Assembly: GCA_963457665.1 (NCBI GenBank)
Contig: OY735206.1
Span: 61,443,205-61,507,204, forward strand
Reading direction: 5' to 3'
Origin: Thysanoteuthis rhombus
Taxonomy: Eukaryota > Mollusca > Cephalopoda > Oegopsida > Thysanoteuthidae
DNA: 64,000 bases
Shown piece by piece: positions 45,440-55,658 of the stretch. Position 1 is the first letter of the stretch. Every line of letters begins with the position of its first letter. The position numbers and the translations under genes are program-made. The notes below the pieces were generated by a model. It was not told where the DNA came from. It ran no database searches and was given only the letters and a program-made list of their open reading frames with translations.

Positions 45440-45720
45440 CAAACCCATCCAAGATCCGCCAGAACTCTCTATCGTGAGCGTTGCAGAGCCAGTACTTTCT
45501 GAACTTATCTAGTTCGTTACAACATCTTATATTTTGTTGGTCCCTGTTTCACATGTGATCTCTGGAGATCCAAGTTATGAGTAATAATGTCCTGTGGTGG
45601 TCTGACATTCCTGCAACATGACCAGCCCACTGCCATTAAAGTTTTTGTATGGATTCTATGATATTCTATGTATTTTGTATCTTGAACTTTCCCTATTTTT
45701 GTGCTATGTCTTCTCCAGGG
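45440..45720 (-). pseudogene. RTE-type LINE 3' fragment
   Basis: Minus strand: WQWAGHVAGMSDHHRTLL near 45610, ITWISRDHM near 45570, ELDKFRKYWLCNAHDRELW near 45500 and RILDGFEN at the truncated 3' end. Stops upstream; no GAT tail remains. Confidence 0.8.
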
Positions 45721-46008
45721 TTACCAATCTAATAGCTTAAACTTTTGATTTAGTTTGATTCCAATGTTTTTAGCGATTGACGATAGACGACTGGAATGTT
45801 TAGGTCTAATTCCTTTTAGTTTTACAGTTGGTGAGCCGAATAAGTAAAATATATTTCTTAATGAGCCGTCATACAGTAGAATGTGAGAACCACTGTAGTA
45901 GGCTGATATCCTGATTGGTTTCTCCAATTTAAATACTCCTGTGCAAAGGTCCAGGTCCAGATTTAACATTGATGAGTCTAGTGCATAGTTTTGGGGGAGC
46001 CCTTCCAT
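45721..46008 (-). other. Unrecognised 95-codon frame with hAT-like end motif
   Basis: Open on the minus strand. It contains CAGTGGTTCTCACATTC (45903-45887), which resembles a hAT terminus, and translated YYSGSHILLYDGSLRNIFYL. A second TAGTGGTTCTCAAA at 45430 faces it, but the flanks do not share an 8-bp duplication. Probably part of a decayed nonautonomous hAT rather than a gene. Confidence 0.3.
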
Positions 46009-47345
46009 TCTTGAGTTTAGCTATCATTTTCAAACAAATGAAAACAAAAATGGAACATTCATAGAATGTCTAATTTGACGTAAAATCAGACATGGATAAA
46101 CCCTCAAAGAAATTTATTTATGACCTTTCACCCTGGAAAAAATACTAAAATATTTCAAGACGTATTATTGGGTAGCCCTACTAAAATCTTGGGACCTTTC
46201 GTAGTATGGCCCGGACCACTGAGAAAACTACTGCACATTTCATTAGTCGTAAATGACTGACTGTATGTAATTTTATTTTGGAAGTTGCAAACTGTATAAT
46301 CGAATTATTAGTGTTCTAGCTTCAAAGGCTCTGTAATTTAGAGCCACAATAAGTGGAGAAAACATGAGGGTTATCAACATGATTGGAGAAAACTTGGTAC
46401 AAAAATGATTAGCTTTTAATGTTTTGAATTGGAGATTTGTGTTATACTGCATAAACAATTGGGCATAATCATGTGCCTTAGAAATGTTTTTTGTCAAAAC
46501 CAACCCAGATCTTAAAATAATACTAAAAATTAATTTATTATTGGATTTTAATTTCCAGTACTTATTTATTTATGAAAAGTGTATTTTGTAAGAAAAACGT
46601 TGGGAAATACTTTTTAAATCAACGAACCCCTCTTTATCTAATTTCATATCTGTATGAAATATTAGGTCACTGTCGATATTTATAACTTTTTTATAATGAA
46701 GACTATTTATAAATTAAGTCAGTTAAATCATATTCATTACTTCATTCGGAAATGCAGAAAATATGCTATGAATCGGAAAATAAAAAACAGTAATAAAAGT
46801 TAGATATTGTTCTGTTTTGACAGGTTTGTATTTGCCTATTTTTTTATCAAAAATACTGTTGATTTTGGGGTCGTGCCAAAAAAATTCACACAAAAATTAA
46901 AAGAAACATCAATAAATCAACTTTTTATCGAAAATATCTATTGATGAACGTTTCCTGATATTTTGGAATTCTTCAATCTCGATGATTATTTCTAAAATAT
47001 TATTACTAAATCGTGTTTTGATAATCGATAAATGTAAAGTTCAACAAGATGTAATGTTCCGAAGATTTTTATTAGATTTAATTTAATTTTCTATCAAATA
47101 CAGATGTTATGCATTTACAACTGGGTCATTTCCCATGTTAGTCTTAAGTTTTCGTGTTATCAAAATCATTTTTCCAAAGAGAGAAGACGTGGATTTGTCT
47201 GTTTTGAAGAGAAGGAAAAATTCTGAGATATTTTTTTTTGTTTATGGCAAGACTAAGAAAACATAACTTTACTAATTTATGTCATTTTTGGTCATCCATA
47301 TAATGTCATCTTAACAAAAAAGAAACATAAAACAACACATACTTT
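46009..47345. other. Unannotated stretch
   Basis: About 1.3 kb of very AT-rich DNA. No coding motif or repeat recognised. Confidence 0.5.
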
Positions 47346-47705
47346 GGCCTTTAAACACTTTTAACGAGACAGATATCTGGTGTTCTGAACAAATTTATCC
47401 TCCTGTATATTGAATCACCTAATACTTCTAGGTCCCTATTGTTGAATGAATAGCCTCTGTTTTCTTCTACTGACAACACAACGACATTGGAGTGTTCTCT
47501 CCAGAGTACATGCCTGAGCAAAACGTATGCAGATTCTGGGATTCTCAGTCGTGATAACGCCCTCTCAGCCTTGTTGATGTGGTCCAAAGGAAATTAGAGA
47601 GCCATAGGACTTTTATCAACTTGCCTGTAGGAGAAAGCAGCCTGAAGAACTTCAAAAGGAGCTGCATTCTCTAGTTCCCAATGGGCATCTAAATAGATTT
47701 CGATG
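47346..47705 (-). repeat. Coding-like dispersed repeat U3, copy 1
   Basis: A 79-codon minus-strand frame (47351-47587) reads DHINKAERALSRLRIPESAY, VLLRHVLWREHSN, VVVLSVEENRGYSFNNRDLE. Its DNA aligns over about 130 bases with 59455-59590 on the plus strand (for example AATCCCAGAATCTGCATACG with AATCCCAGGATCTCCATACG, and CAGAGGCTATTCAT with CGGAGGCTATTCAT). The two copies differ by substitutions and indels. I do not recognise the protein. A transposon-encoded fragment is more likely than a host gene because it recurs. Confidence 0.5.
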
Positions 47706-50115
47706 GGATTCCAATAGGTGACACTTTTCCTATAGAAAAATGAAGACTTGGAATCTCAGTTTGATAAATCATGAATAAATAAATGATGTATTGACAAATT
47801 ATGAATTGTGAGAAATTGAAATTAGCTTAAATTTGCGAGTCGCGAGCCACGTGCATGATTTTGCCGACTTTGGCGCACCATAATTTCGGTATTTTTTGAG
47901 TGGGTCGTTGGAGATGTCATCGAGTTTTTTCTACCAACGAAAACCATTTAAGTCTACATTTTCTTCCATTTTCAGTGGGTTTTTTTTCAGTTACATGTCC
48001 TTCAATATGGAGCGAGAAATGGAGAGTTGCTACTAAATTTTTGGCCAGCCGCAGATTTCAAACTAAGGACTTTAAAATAAAAAAATCTAGTGGATTATTT
48101 TCATTTGATATAATTGCTTATTTAAAACATTGAAACAGAGTTAGGAAGCTTTGAAAATTTTTCTGCTGATTTCAACATAAGGCTATTACAGTTATAACTC
48201 GAATTGTTGCGTGCACTTTGAAGGAATGAATAGTAACGTTGAGAATTGGAGATGTTATTCAAAGTTTGCTGAATTATAGTCCATTCTACCTTAATTCATT
48301 GCCGAAAACCTGAAAACCAGTATCCATAGTTTACTTGCTCAAACTAGCAAATGGTGGCCAAATTATTTTTCAATTCTCAGCTAAGCGCTATTCCACAACT
48401 ACAACTTCCATTGAGATCAGCCTTACTCTTGAGTAAAACATGTTTGGGGGGAGAGGGTATTTTCAGAAGTAGGTGTCGAATTGGACTCAAAATTTCATCG
48501 ATATTTTCGAGAAGCCAATTAAAGTAACTCGAAACCTTATCCGTCTCGTGAGCTCTGTCTGGCAAAATGGAAAGTAGTGTCTATGCACTACAAAATGTCA
48601 TTATCTAGATCTTCTCAGCTATCATACATTCTGAGATATAAAATAAAAAATGTCCCGAATTAAAATAAACAACAAATGTTAGAATATGTTCTTATAACCA
48701 TTCCATACGGCCTAAGAATGTTCCAGTAATATTTATAAATCACAGTGCTTGAATTTTTTTTATCAAATCTTTTTCACGTACCGATTTCTCTTTGCAGCAC
48801 TTGATCGGAAAGTAATGATTCATGATACTTCATTCAATAAAACTGAAAATGAAAAAAAGTATCTTATAGAATGTTTTGTCACCGTACATTTTTCAAATTT
48901 ACTTGGATATAACCAGAGATATACCAACGGTTGTTCGTTGGGGAATCTAATTTCTTCTTCACATCTTTTTCGAATATTCGGTCGATCCATTCTACGTCTT
49001 TCTTCAAGTGAATTAGACGAAACTTTGGGTCAATATAAAAAATGAAGAAGAGATTATGGAACTTGTTATGTTAATGACACTTTCTAAAGTGACAAAAAGA
49101 TTACGCAACATACGCTGTAGGTTGAAAATGGCATGACGAACCAAAATATGTCCAAAATAATAACAATAATAGGGATTTTCCGAAATATATATCTACGTTG
49201 TCAAAAAATAAAATAAAAAACGCTCGCGATTGTTGATGCATATGAAAGCTCCGTTGGTAGATTTTCTATTTTTATGGTCATTTGTATCCTTATGTACATA
49301 TATACGTCTCAAATATCTCCATCTGTGCGCACACTCTAATAGCTAGCTAGCTTGCTAGATAGGTAAATAGGTAGAATAGAAATGTATGATTTTCTAAAAT
49401 ACTTGAATGGCGTTTCTGTTATTTTTATTTATTTTTTTTTTACTGTTAACCATTCTTTCTAGTAGTTTTCAGCTAATGTATGCATCCACATGAATAAATA
49501 TCTGCATATATCATTGCATCTTTTCCTCATTAAATGTCTATTCATAACACATCCCAAGTTTCGTACGTGATTTCGTGCCTTTACTAGTTCTGTATAATAC
49601 TTACGGTAGGCTTATTTAAAAGAAAACAGAAAAACTGTAAACGTGATCATTACTCTGTAACAATTTATACGAATAATTTTGAGAATAATGGTTAATCTAT
49701 CATACAAGACGTTGTACGTTATGAAATTTTTGTCGTCTGCGTTTTCTGAGTTACATTTGAAGGCAAAATGAAACGGGACTTCAAAGTGTTAACAGCGAAC
49801 ATAAGTTGTCAAAATTAATTCATGCTTCTTGGGTTCATCAATTCTGCTTTCAAACAATCATATTTTCTTTTTGATGAAAGGTAAGAAGAATTATGGGGAG
49901 AAAAGAAAAACATGTCAGAATTTGTCGTGATATTCATACTTTTCCACGCAGTAAATTTTGACAATCGAAATTCAAAAAACAAATCAGTGCAAGAAACAGA
50001 ATAAGCAATAATGTAAGTCACTGCATGTCTTGGAGAATTGATTTAAAGTTTGAAACTCGGATAATTCCCCCCAAAATTCTTTTTTAACTTAACAGCCTAT
50101 CTCCCGTTGGCTTCT
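47706..50115. other. Unannotated stretch
   Basis: About 2.4 kb of AT-rich DNA. Frames at 47900-48133 (plus), 48377-48565 (minus) and 48749-49045 (plus) show no recognisable domain. The last follows an acceptor-like TTTCTCTTTGCAG at 48797, but its composition does not look coding. Confidence 0.4.
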
Positions 50116-50677
50116 TTCCAGTCCGGTTGATTCGTTGTTACTTAGAATTGCCTCTAATCGACAAAAGAAGAAGAAATTAAGCAGAGAATCACCCTACCTT
50201 AAAAACAACACGATCCCAATAATCCTAAAAAGAAGAGGATACAACCAGTGCATCCTCCCAATGGTCACTTATGGAGCTGAAATATGGAACCTAATCAAGG
50301 GACAAACCTGTAAACTGAGAAGCATGCAACGTGTGGATGAGAGACTCATGCTCAACCTCACTTGGAGATATCACAAGACAGCACAATATATTAGAAAGAA
50401 AATGGGGGTCAAAGACATCATAGAATACATTAGAAAACTGAAATGGCAATGGGCTGGACATGTTGCAAGAATGAAAGACAATCGATGGACATCATGTCTC
50501 ACAACATGGATCCCCAGAGACCACATGCGAAACAGAGGCCGACAAAAAAACAAGATGGAGAGATGAACTAGACAAATTTAGAAAATGCTGGCTCCGAGAT
50601 ACCCATGATAGAGGTATGTGGCAGATTCTGGGGAAGGTCTATGTCCAACGACTGACGTTAAAAGAATGATGATGATA

Positions 50678-50709
<32 letters not shown>

Positions 50710-50712
50710 AAA
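50116..50712 (+). pseudogene. RTE-type LINE relic, best-preserved 3' part
   Basis: Open frame 50135-50566 (about 143 codons) with short flanking decay. It reads ILKRRGYNQCILPMVTYGAE, LRSMQRVDERLMLNLTW, YHKTAQYIRKKMGVKDIIEY, LKWQWAGHVARMKDNRW and WIPRDHMRNRGRQ. These are the C-terminal motifs of RTE-clade LINE proteins, downstream of the reverse transcriptase core. After a stop at 50564, the text continues to a 3' UTR and a (GAT)n tail at 50668-50709. It serves as the reference for the other RTE copies here. 5'-truncated, with a deletion near 50190 relative to the AFGR region. Confidence 0.88.
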
Positions 50713-50856
50713 CGAGGCCAAAAATTGACTGGTTCCTGGTAATCCTCCTCTGAGACAGCATACCACCTTTCCCCATTGTACTAAAGGCATAAGAACAGGG
50801 GAACATCCTAACGCCTGCAGAAAAAGCTAGTGCTTTGTATATTTTTTCTATTCAAA

Positions 50857-51035
50857 TCATCATCAGTCTCTCAACATCCGTAGCTGGACTTTCTCCAAGA
50901 TCTGCCAGACCTGTCGATCATGGGCGTCGTGGTGCCATTATCTTCTGAACTTGTCTAAATCGTTGCCTAATCTTATTTTTAGCCGATCAGAATTTCGCTT
51001 AGGATTTCTTGGGACTCAAGTTGTAAGTGGCTAAA
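50857..51035 (-). pseudogene. RTE tail fragment
   Basis: On the plus strand it starts CATCATCAGTCTCTCAACAT, then GATCTGCCAGACCTG and GGGCGTCGTGGTGCC, the reverse complement of RTE 3' text. About 180 bases; only terminal codons and UTR remain. Confidence 0.7.
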
Positions 51036-51475
51036 GTGGTCAAATCAGAAGACACAAACACACTATAGCTGTATTGTTTTGAGGTTAGTTATCCAAAATC
51101 ATTCGACTAAATGTTCACTTGGCTCCGTGGTTATGATAATGGTGAACCCAGTGATGATGTAAATGATTCGAAATTGCCCGTGAGGCAAACTTGCAAACCA
51201 CTATATACTGCAATAGACGTCCTGTAGATATTTAATAAGCCTGCTTTAGTTCGGTACAGGACCAATTAGAGGAAATGTGAGTATAGAAAGATCGTGTTCC
51301 ACCTCTGAGTGGATAGGACTCAATTGCTTGCTTTGAACATCGAAATTCTGAGCAAGAGAACCTTCCATTTTCACCGGTAGGAAATATGCAACTATCCCAC
51401 TAAAAGTGGAACCACAGCAGGCACTCAATACGAGCAAGAATGTATGAAAGTCAATCTATCTATCTATCAACCTAT
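51036..51475. other. Unannotated stretch
   Basis: AT-rich DNA; nothing recognised. Confidence 0.45.
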
Positions 51476-51495
51476 CTCTCTCTCTCTCTCTCTCT

Positions 51496-51551
<56 letters not shown>

Positions 51552-51592
51552 TTGTGTTTGTGTGTGTGTGTATATGTGTGTGTGTGTATTTG
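51476..51592. repeat. (CT)n-(TA)n-(GT)n compound microsatellite
   Basis: CT 51476-51497, TA 51499-51532, GT with TTT interruptions to about 51590. Confidence 0.95.
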
Positions 51593-52353
51593 AGAGGCTG
51601 GGGTTGGTTAGTGCAATTTTCACTTGCAAAATTCATTAAAACGCTAGTATGACCAAAGGTCACTGAGGGAGATAGACAAAGTTTGGCTGGGTCATTCAAG
51701 TTTAAAACCTTATTCAAGGAGGATAGTTGATACAATGTCATTTGGCAACTTAATTCTCTTGCTAGTTAGTGGAGACGTAATGAATATATTTTTATGATCG
51801 AAAAATATAAAATTTTCAACCCGACAGAAGTATCAACAGTAATAGGAAATGCAAAAAGATCTTTTAGGAATATGATGACCACACGGATAAATATAATTAG
51901 TTTTTCCTTTTCTTGTTTCAGGTCCCTTTTCCGCTTTTCTCCTTTCTTTGGATACTTTTCGACTTGTTTGAAGTTGTTTTTCATTGTTTTACAGGCTTTT
52001 TGTGTTACCTCTGCCTCAATTACATACAATAAATGTAGTATATATGTATACTGTTTATTGCCACTTCTCATAAGTAGACTGCGCTATCATCAGCTGCAGA
52101 CTACAGCATAGACTAGGCATTCGTTTGTCATAGTGAAAAAATTTCTTACCATGGCGAAATACTTCTCATGCTTACAACACATCTGACTCCAACTTTATGG
52201 AAAAATGGCAGAAATTTTCAACCCAAAATGAGGCTAACAGTGGCGCCATCAAGTGGTGGAAACAAAAATTAAAGCAAGTCGTTAAACGCACTCCTATGCC
52301 AACTAACCTAATGTGTGTGAATGGTCGGATGAAATGGATGGATGTACTTAGGC

Positions 52354-52355
<2 letters not shown>
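51593..52355. other. Unannotated stretch
   Basis: AT-rich DNA. Opposite-strand frames of about 100 codons (51766-52111) overlap almost completely and neither has a recognisable domain. Confidence 0.45.
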
Positions 52356-52442
<87 letters not shown>

Positions 52443-52446
52443 TACA
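52356..52446. repeat. (CT)n-(CA)n microsatellite
   Basis: CT 52357-52422, CA 52423-52446. Confidence 0.95.
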
Positions 52447-52854
52447 CAAGTACGAACATGATTACAGATAGATTGGTGAATATTGCAAGAAAAATTCGCT
52501 GAGAATTGGGCTTGACTAGTCTAGAGATTTCTTATTCGAAACTTGGTCCTAACCTGGATATGAAACATCAATATCTGGCTACATACGCAACACATATTTT
52601 ATGCATGGAACCCTCACATTCGGCACAATAGTCAGTAGATTTTATTATCAAAATTATGGCTTCACATCAAACAGAGCTGCATCATTGTTTTTAGCTTCAC
52701 AAAATAGTTACCTATAAACTTGATAATGCAGGGTCAAATATGCGAACATATTTTGAGACGAATGTTTGTAGGAAAGAAATAAAATGAGGAATGCATTGCG
52801 TCTGAATAATACCTTCAAATAAATTTTCATACATATATGAATATACAATGTTTA
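52447..52854. other. Unannotated stretch
   Basis: AT-rich DNA; nothing recognised. Confidence 0.45.
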
Positions 52855-53470
52855 TAACTACAGAAGAATAGAGAGTGAGGTTCCAGAAGACGATAACAAA
52901 TATGTATATCTAGGATGGGTAATAAAGTTAGAGAAAGACCATGAAAGCAGAATCAAACAACGTATAACCATCGGCTGGAAATCATTTGGTATAAATGAAG
53001 ACATATGGAAGATCGCCTTGCCAATATGCTTAAAGTGTAAAGTAAAGTATACAATGAATGCATAATATCAGCTATGACTTACGGATGCGAGATGGAAAAT
53101 AACAAAACGAACCAAGAATTGCATAGAGAGCAATGGAAAGTGCAATGCTTGGGGATAACTCCAAGAGATAGAAAAAGATCAAAATTGATCAGAGAGAAGA
53201 ATACGGTGAAGGATATTATACAAATAATCAAGAATCAAAAATGGAGATTTGTTTGACAATTGGCGGGAAGAGGTTACAACTTATAGAGCAAGAGGCTAAC
53301 CGGTGCCCATAGGGCAGCAACGCGGTAGGAAAAGATCAGACACAAGATGGAGGGTTGAGATAGGAAGGTTTGTCTGTAAGTCATAGCAGAGGCTAGTGCA
53401 ATCACGGTCGTCATGAAACGGAGATGGGATACCCACAGTTCAGCAGTTCCTTGCTTTTGCAATCATATAG
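52855..53470 (+). pseudogene. BovB-like RTE LINE relic
   Basis: Plus strand: ESEVPEDDNKYVYLGWVIKL, HESRIKQRITIGWKSFG, then (after frame changes) MTYGCEMENNKTNQELHREQ and LGITPRDRKRSKLIREKNTV in a 60-codon frame at 53074-53256. RKRSDTRWRVEIGRFV and a terminal WDTHSSAVPCF-type region follow near 53325-53455. Motif order matches BovB-lineage RTE C-termini and differs in text from the main RTE family. Stops and frameshifts make it inactive. Confidence 0.8.
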
Positions 53471-53551
53471 AAAAAAAGTTTGTACTGGTTGTAATTTTTG
53501 CCCAGTATTTGAGAAAATTTTGGCTCACTTGCATTGAAATTTAAATACAGG

Positions 53552-53890
53552 TATCCCTCGCTTTCTGAATGTTTGCTTTACACTTCTTTTTCACTTTTCA
53601 AATAAAGGCGAAAAACGAAAAAAAAGGCATCCAGCATTTGTTTTACAGTTTTATAGAGGCAGTGTGCACCCTCCCTCTTTCTCCAACCCGATTCCCTGCA
53701 CCTCCCACCACTCCAACTTCTGAAGAATCAACCTAACATACCATCATCTCCATTTTGAAGATCTGGGAACGCTTAATTTTTTCCCTACTTGAATTAACGG
53801 CAAATTTGATAGCAAATGCTTCTTTACTCTTCGCCATTTCGGCTCACGGAATTTCTTCGCACTGGAACGCTCTACTTTCGGGAAATGGGG
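53552..53890 (+). repeat. M1 MITE-like element
   Basis: Left end GGTATCCCTCGCTTTCTGAA with TTTGCTTTACAC; right end GGAACGCTCTACTTTCGGGA with AATGGGGAAA. The reverse complement of the right end, TTTCCCCATTTCCCGAAAGT, is an imperfect inverted match to the left. Interior CCTGCACCTCCCACCA is shared with the 7.6 kb copy. No transposase. Confidence 0.55.
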
Positions 53891-54372
53891 AAAAGCCATT
53901 AAGATTTGCTGACAACAGTTTTTTGAATTGATAACAAAAAAATCCGATCCGTTGATCGACTTCATAATGGAGGTAGAGAAATGAAAGACAGTACGAGAAT
54001 GGAAAAAGAAAGCCTCTCCTATTACTAGAAGTGTACGGCTCGATGAAGAAACTCACACAAACGGTAAATGCCAGGAGTAAAATATTCTCAGGAGAAGGAT
54101 CTGCTATTTTTTTCTTCATTCAAGCCAGAAAACGTGACCATCTGATTGAGAGAAATGAGTAAGTGAACTCAAGATCTCAAAAACGCAACAAAAAACGCAC
54201 CCGCTATATAAAATAGACATAGAAAGTGGTGTAGAAAATATCTCATTTTTTTCCTTCTACATCGAGTGGGGACGATAAATAATACATCTTAAAAGTCTGT
54301 CCATTTTTAGTCCCAACGGGTTGAAAATACTTCCTGATTAAGAGGCAGACAATGAAAAGAAAGAAAGACAAC
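53891..54372. other. Unannotated stretch
   Basis: AT-rich DNA. The 91-codon minus frame (53844-54119) overlaps the MITE end and shows no domain. Confidence 0.45.
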
Positions 54373-54773
54373 TCTGGGTAATCACATAATACTAACTGTC
54401 AAGTAACTAACGTCTTTTGGCGTCAGGCCCACTTATGTGTGACCAATTAAGATTTAGAAAAAGGGTGGAATAATGAATAAATTACGCCTGTTGCCTTTTT
54501 TTAAAGTCAAACGTGAACGCAGCACAAACTAGGGGTCAAATTAACACTTTCATCGTAAATTGATCCCACTACTAAAAATCTATACCGGTGAGGAATTTTG
54601 AAAACAAAAACAAACAAATTAAAACGTTTTCCCAAGAAATGATATGGGGTAAATGTTGAAAATTTCAGCCCATTAGCTCCATTGGTGCAGCCTGTGCGCC
54701 TTATGCATAGCCAGCCAGACCAGCTTAAAAAACTGAAGAAACCTATGATGACAGTTTTTTGTTGACAGTTTCC
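54373..54773 (+). repeat. U1 unclassified repeat, copy 7
   Basis: Runs from CTGGGTAATCACATAATAC through TGACCAATTAAGATTTAG, GGGGTAAATGTTGAAAATTT, CCCATTAGCTCCATTGGTGC and AGCCAGCCAGACCAGC to GTTGACAGTTTCC. It is continuous where the 30.4 kb copy is interrupted. Confidence 0.8.
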
Positions 54774-55019
54774 AAAAGAGAGAAAGAAAGAAAGAATGAA
54801 AATAAGCTATGTATTGATTTGTATTGATCAGAGCGGACATCGAATGAATGCCGAATGTACGATGTCAATATTGGATGTTAATGATTGAGATGGTGGCAAA
54901 GGGATTCTCCACTTCAATTCCTATATCAACCAAAATCCTGTGATTAAAGCTTCAAAAAATCCTCGAAAATTAAGAATACAATATTTTAGCAAGATATATT
55001 TTATGTTATTATTTCATAT

Positions 55020-55021
55020 AA

Positions 55022-55092
<71 letters not shown>
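55020..55092. repeat. (TA)n microsatellite
   Basis: About 34 TA units just before the R4-like array. Confidence 0.95.
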
Positions 55093-55095
<3 letters not shown>

Positions 55096-55130
55096 TTATA
55101 TATACTATATTATATATTTTATTATTATTT

Positions 55131-55632
55131 GCAATCTCATACCAGTTGCCTGGTGGTTACCGCTGGAGGTTGAGTGACAGCAAGTCTACTCAAGTCTCCA
55201 GCCCTCCTCTCCACATTTTCATAGACCATAGCAATAATGTGGTTTTCAGATTCACACCATTTGTCTGGTGGTCATTGCTGAAGGCTGAGTGACAGTAAGT
55301 CTCTTCAGATCTTCAGCCCATATCTTCTTGCTTATCACTCCAGTGCTGTGGTTCACATCTCTGCTTCTATTTCCCTCCCTATGTTAGGCCACTGCTAACA
55401 TTTAGTGTCGCAGACCTTATATTTCTAACACTTTCCTCAGTATCTGTACGCTTCCTAGCAATGCTGAGCTCTGTACAGTCTCAATCCTTCCTTTTATCCC
55501 GAGCTCTCTGAGTTTCGTCTTCAGTGTCTTTGGGACAGTTTTATAGTGCACCTATTATAACTGGTACTACCCTGACTTTCATGATCCACATCTTCTTCAG
55601 TTCTCTTACTAGGTTTTGATATTTTTCCAGTT
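55131..55632 (-). pseudogene. R4/Dong-like LINE, copy 0 (oldest of the array)
   Basis: 5'-truncated copy ending in TAA units (plus strand ATTATTATT at 55121-55129). It shares the 3' UTR phrases CCAGTTGCCTGGTGGTTACC and AAGTCTACTCAAGTCTCCAG with copies 1 and 2. It retains only the last coding portion, corresponding to ELRKMWNMK...VPVIVGA, in decayed form (55620-55560). It is more diverged than copies 1 and 2. Its truncated 5' end meets a TAC/TAA trinucleotide tract at 55633-55658, where copy 1's 3' tail begins. Confidence 0.8.
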
Positions 55633-55658
55633 TACTACTACTACTATTATTATTATTT

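Noticed and set aside
45427..45905. hAT element bounded by facing TAGTGGTTCTCAAA and CAGTGGTTCTCACA
   Set aside because: The flanks do not show an 8-bp duplication and the interior is mostly an RTE fragment, so the pairing may be chance. Only a weak end motif was kept.
48749..49045. Possible terminal exon after TTTCTCTTTGCAG
   Set aside because: The good acceptor-like signal is not matched by coding-like composition or a recognised domain.
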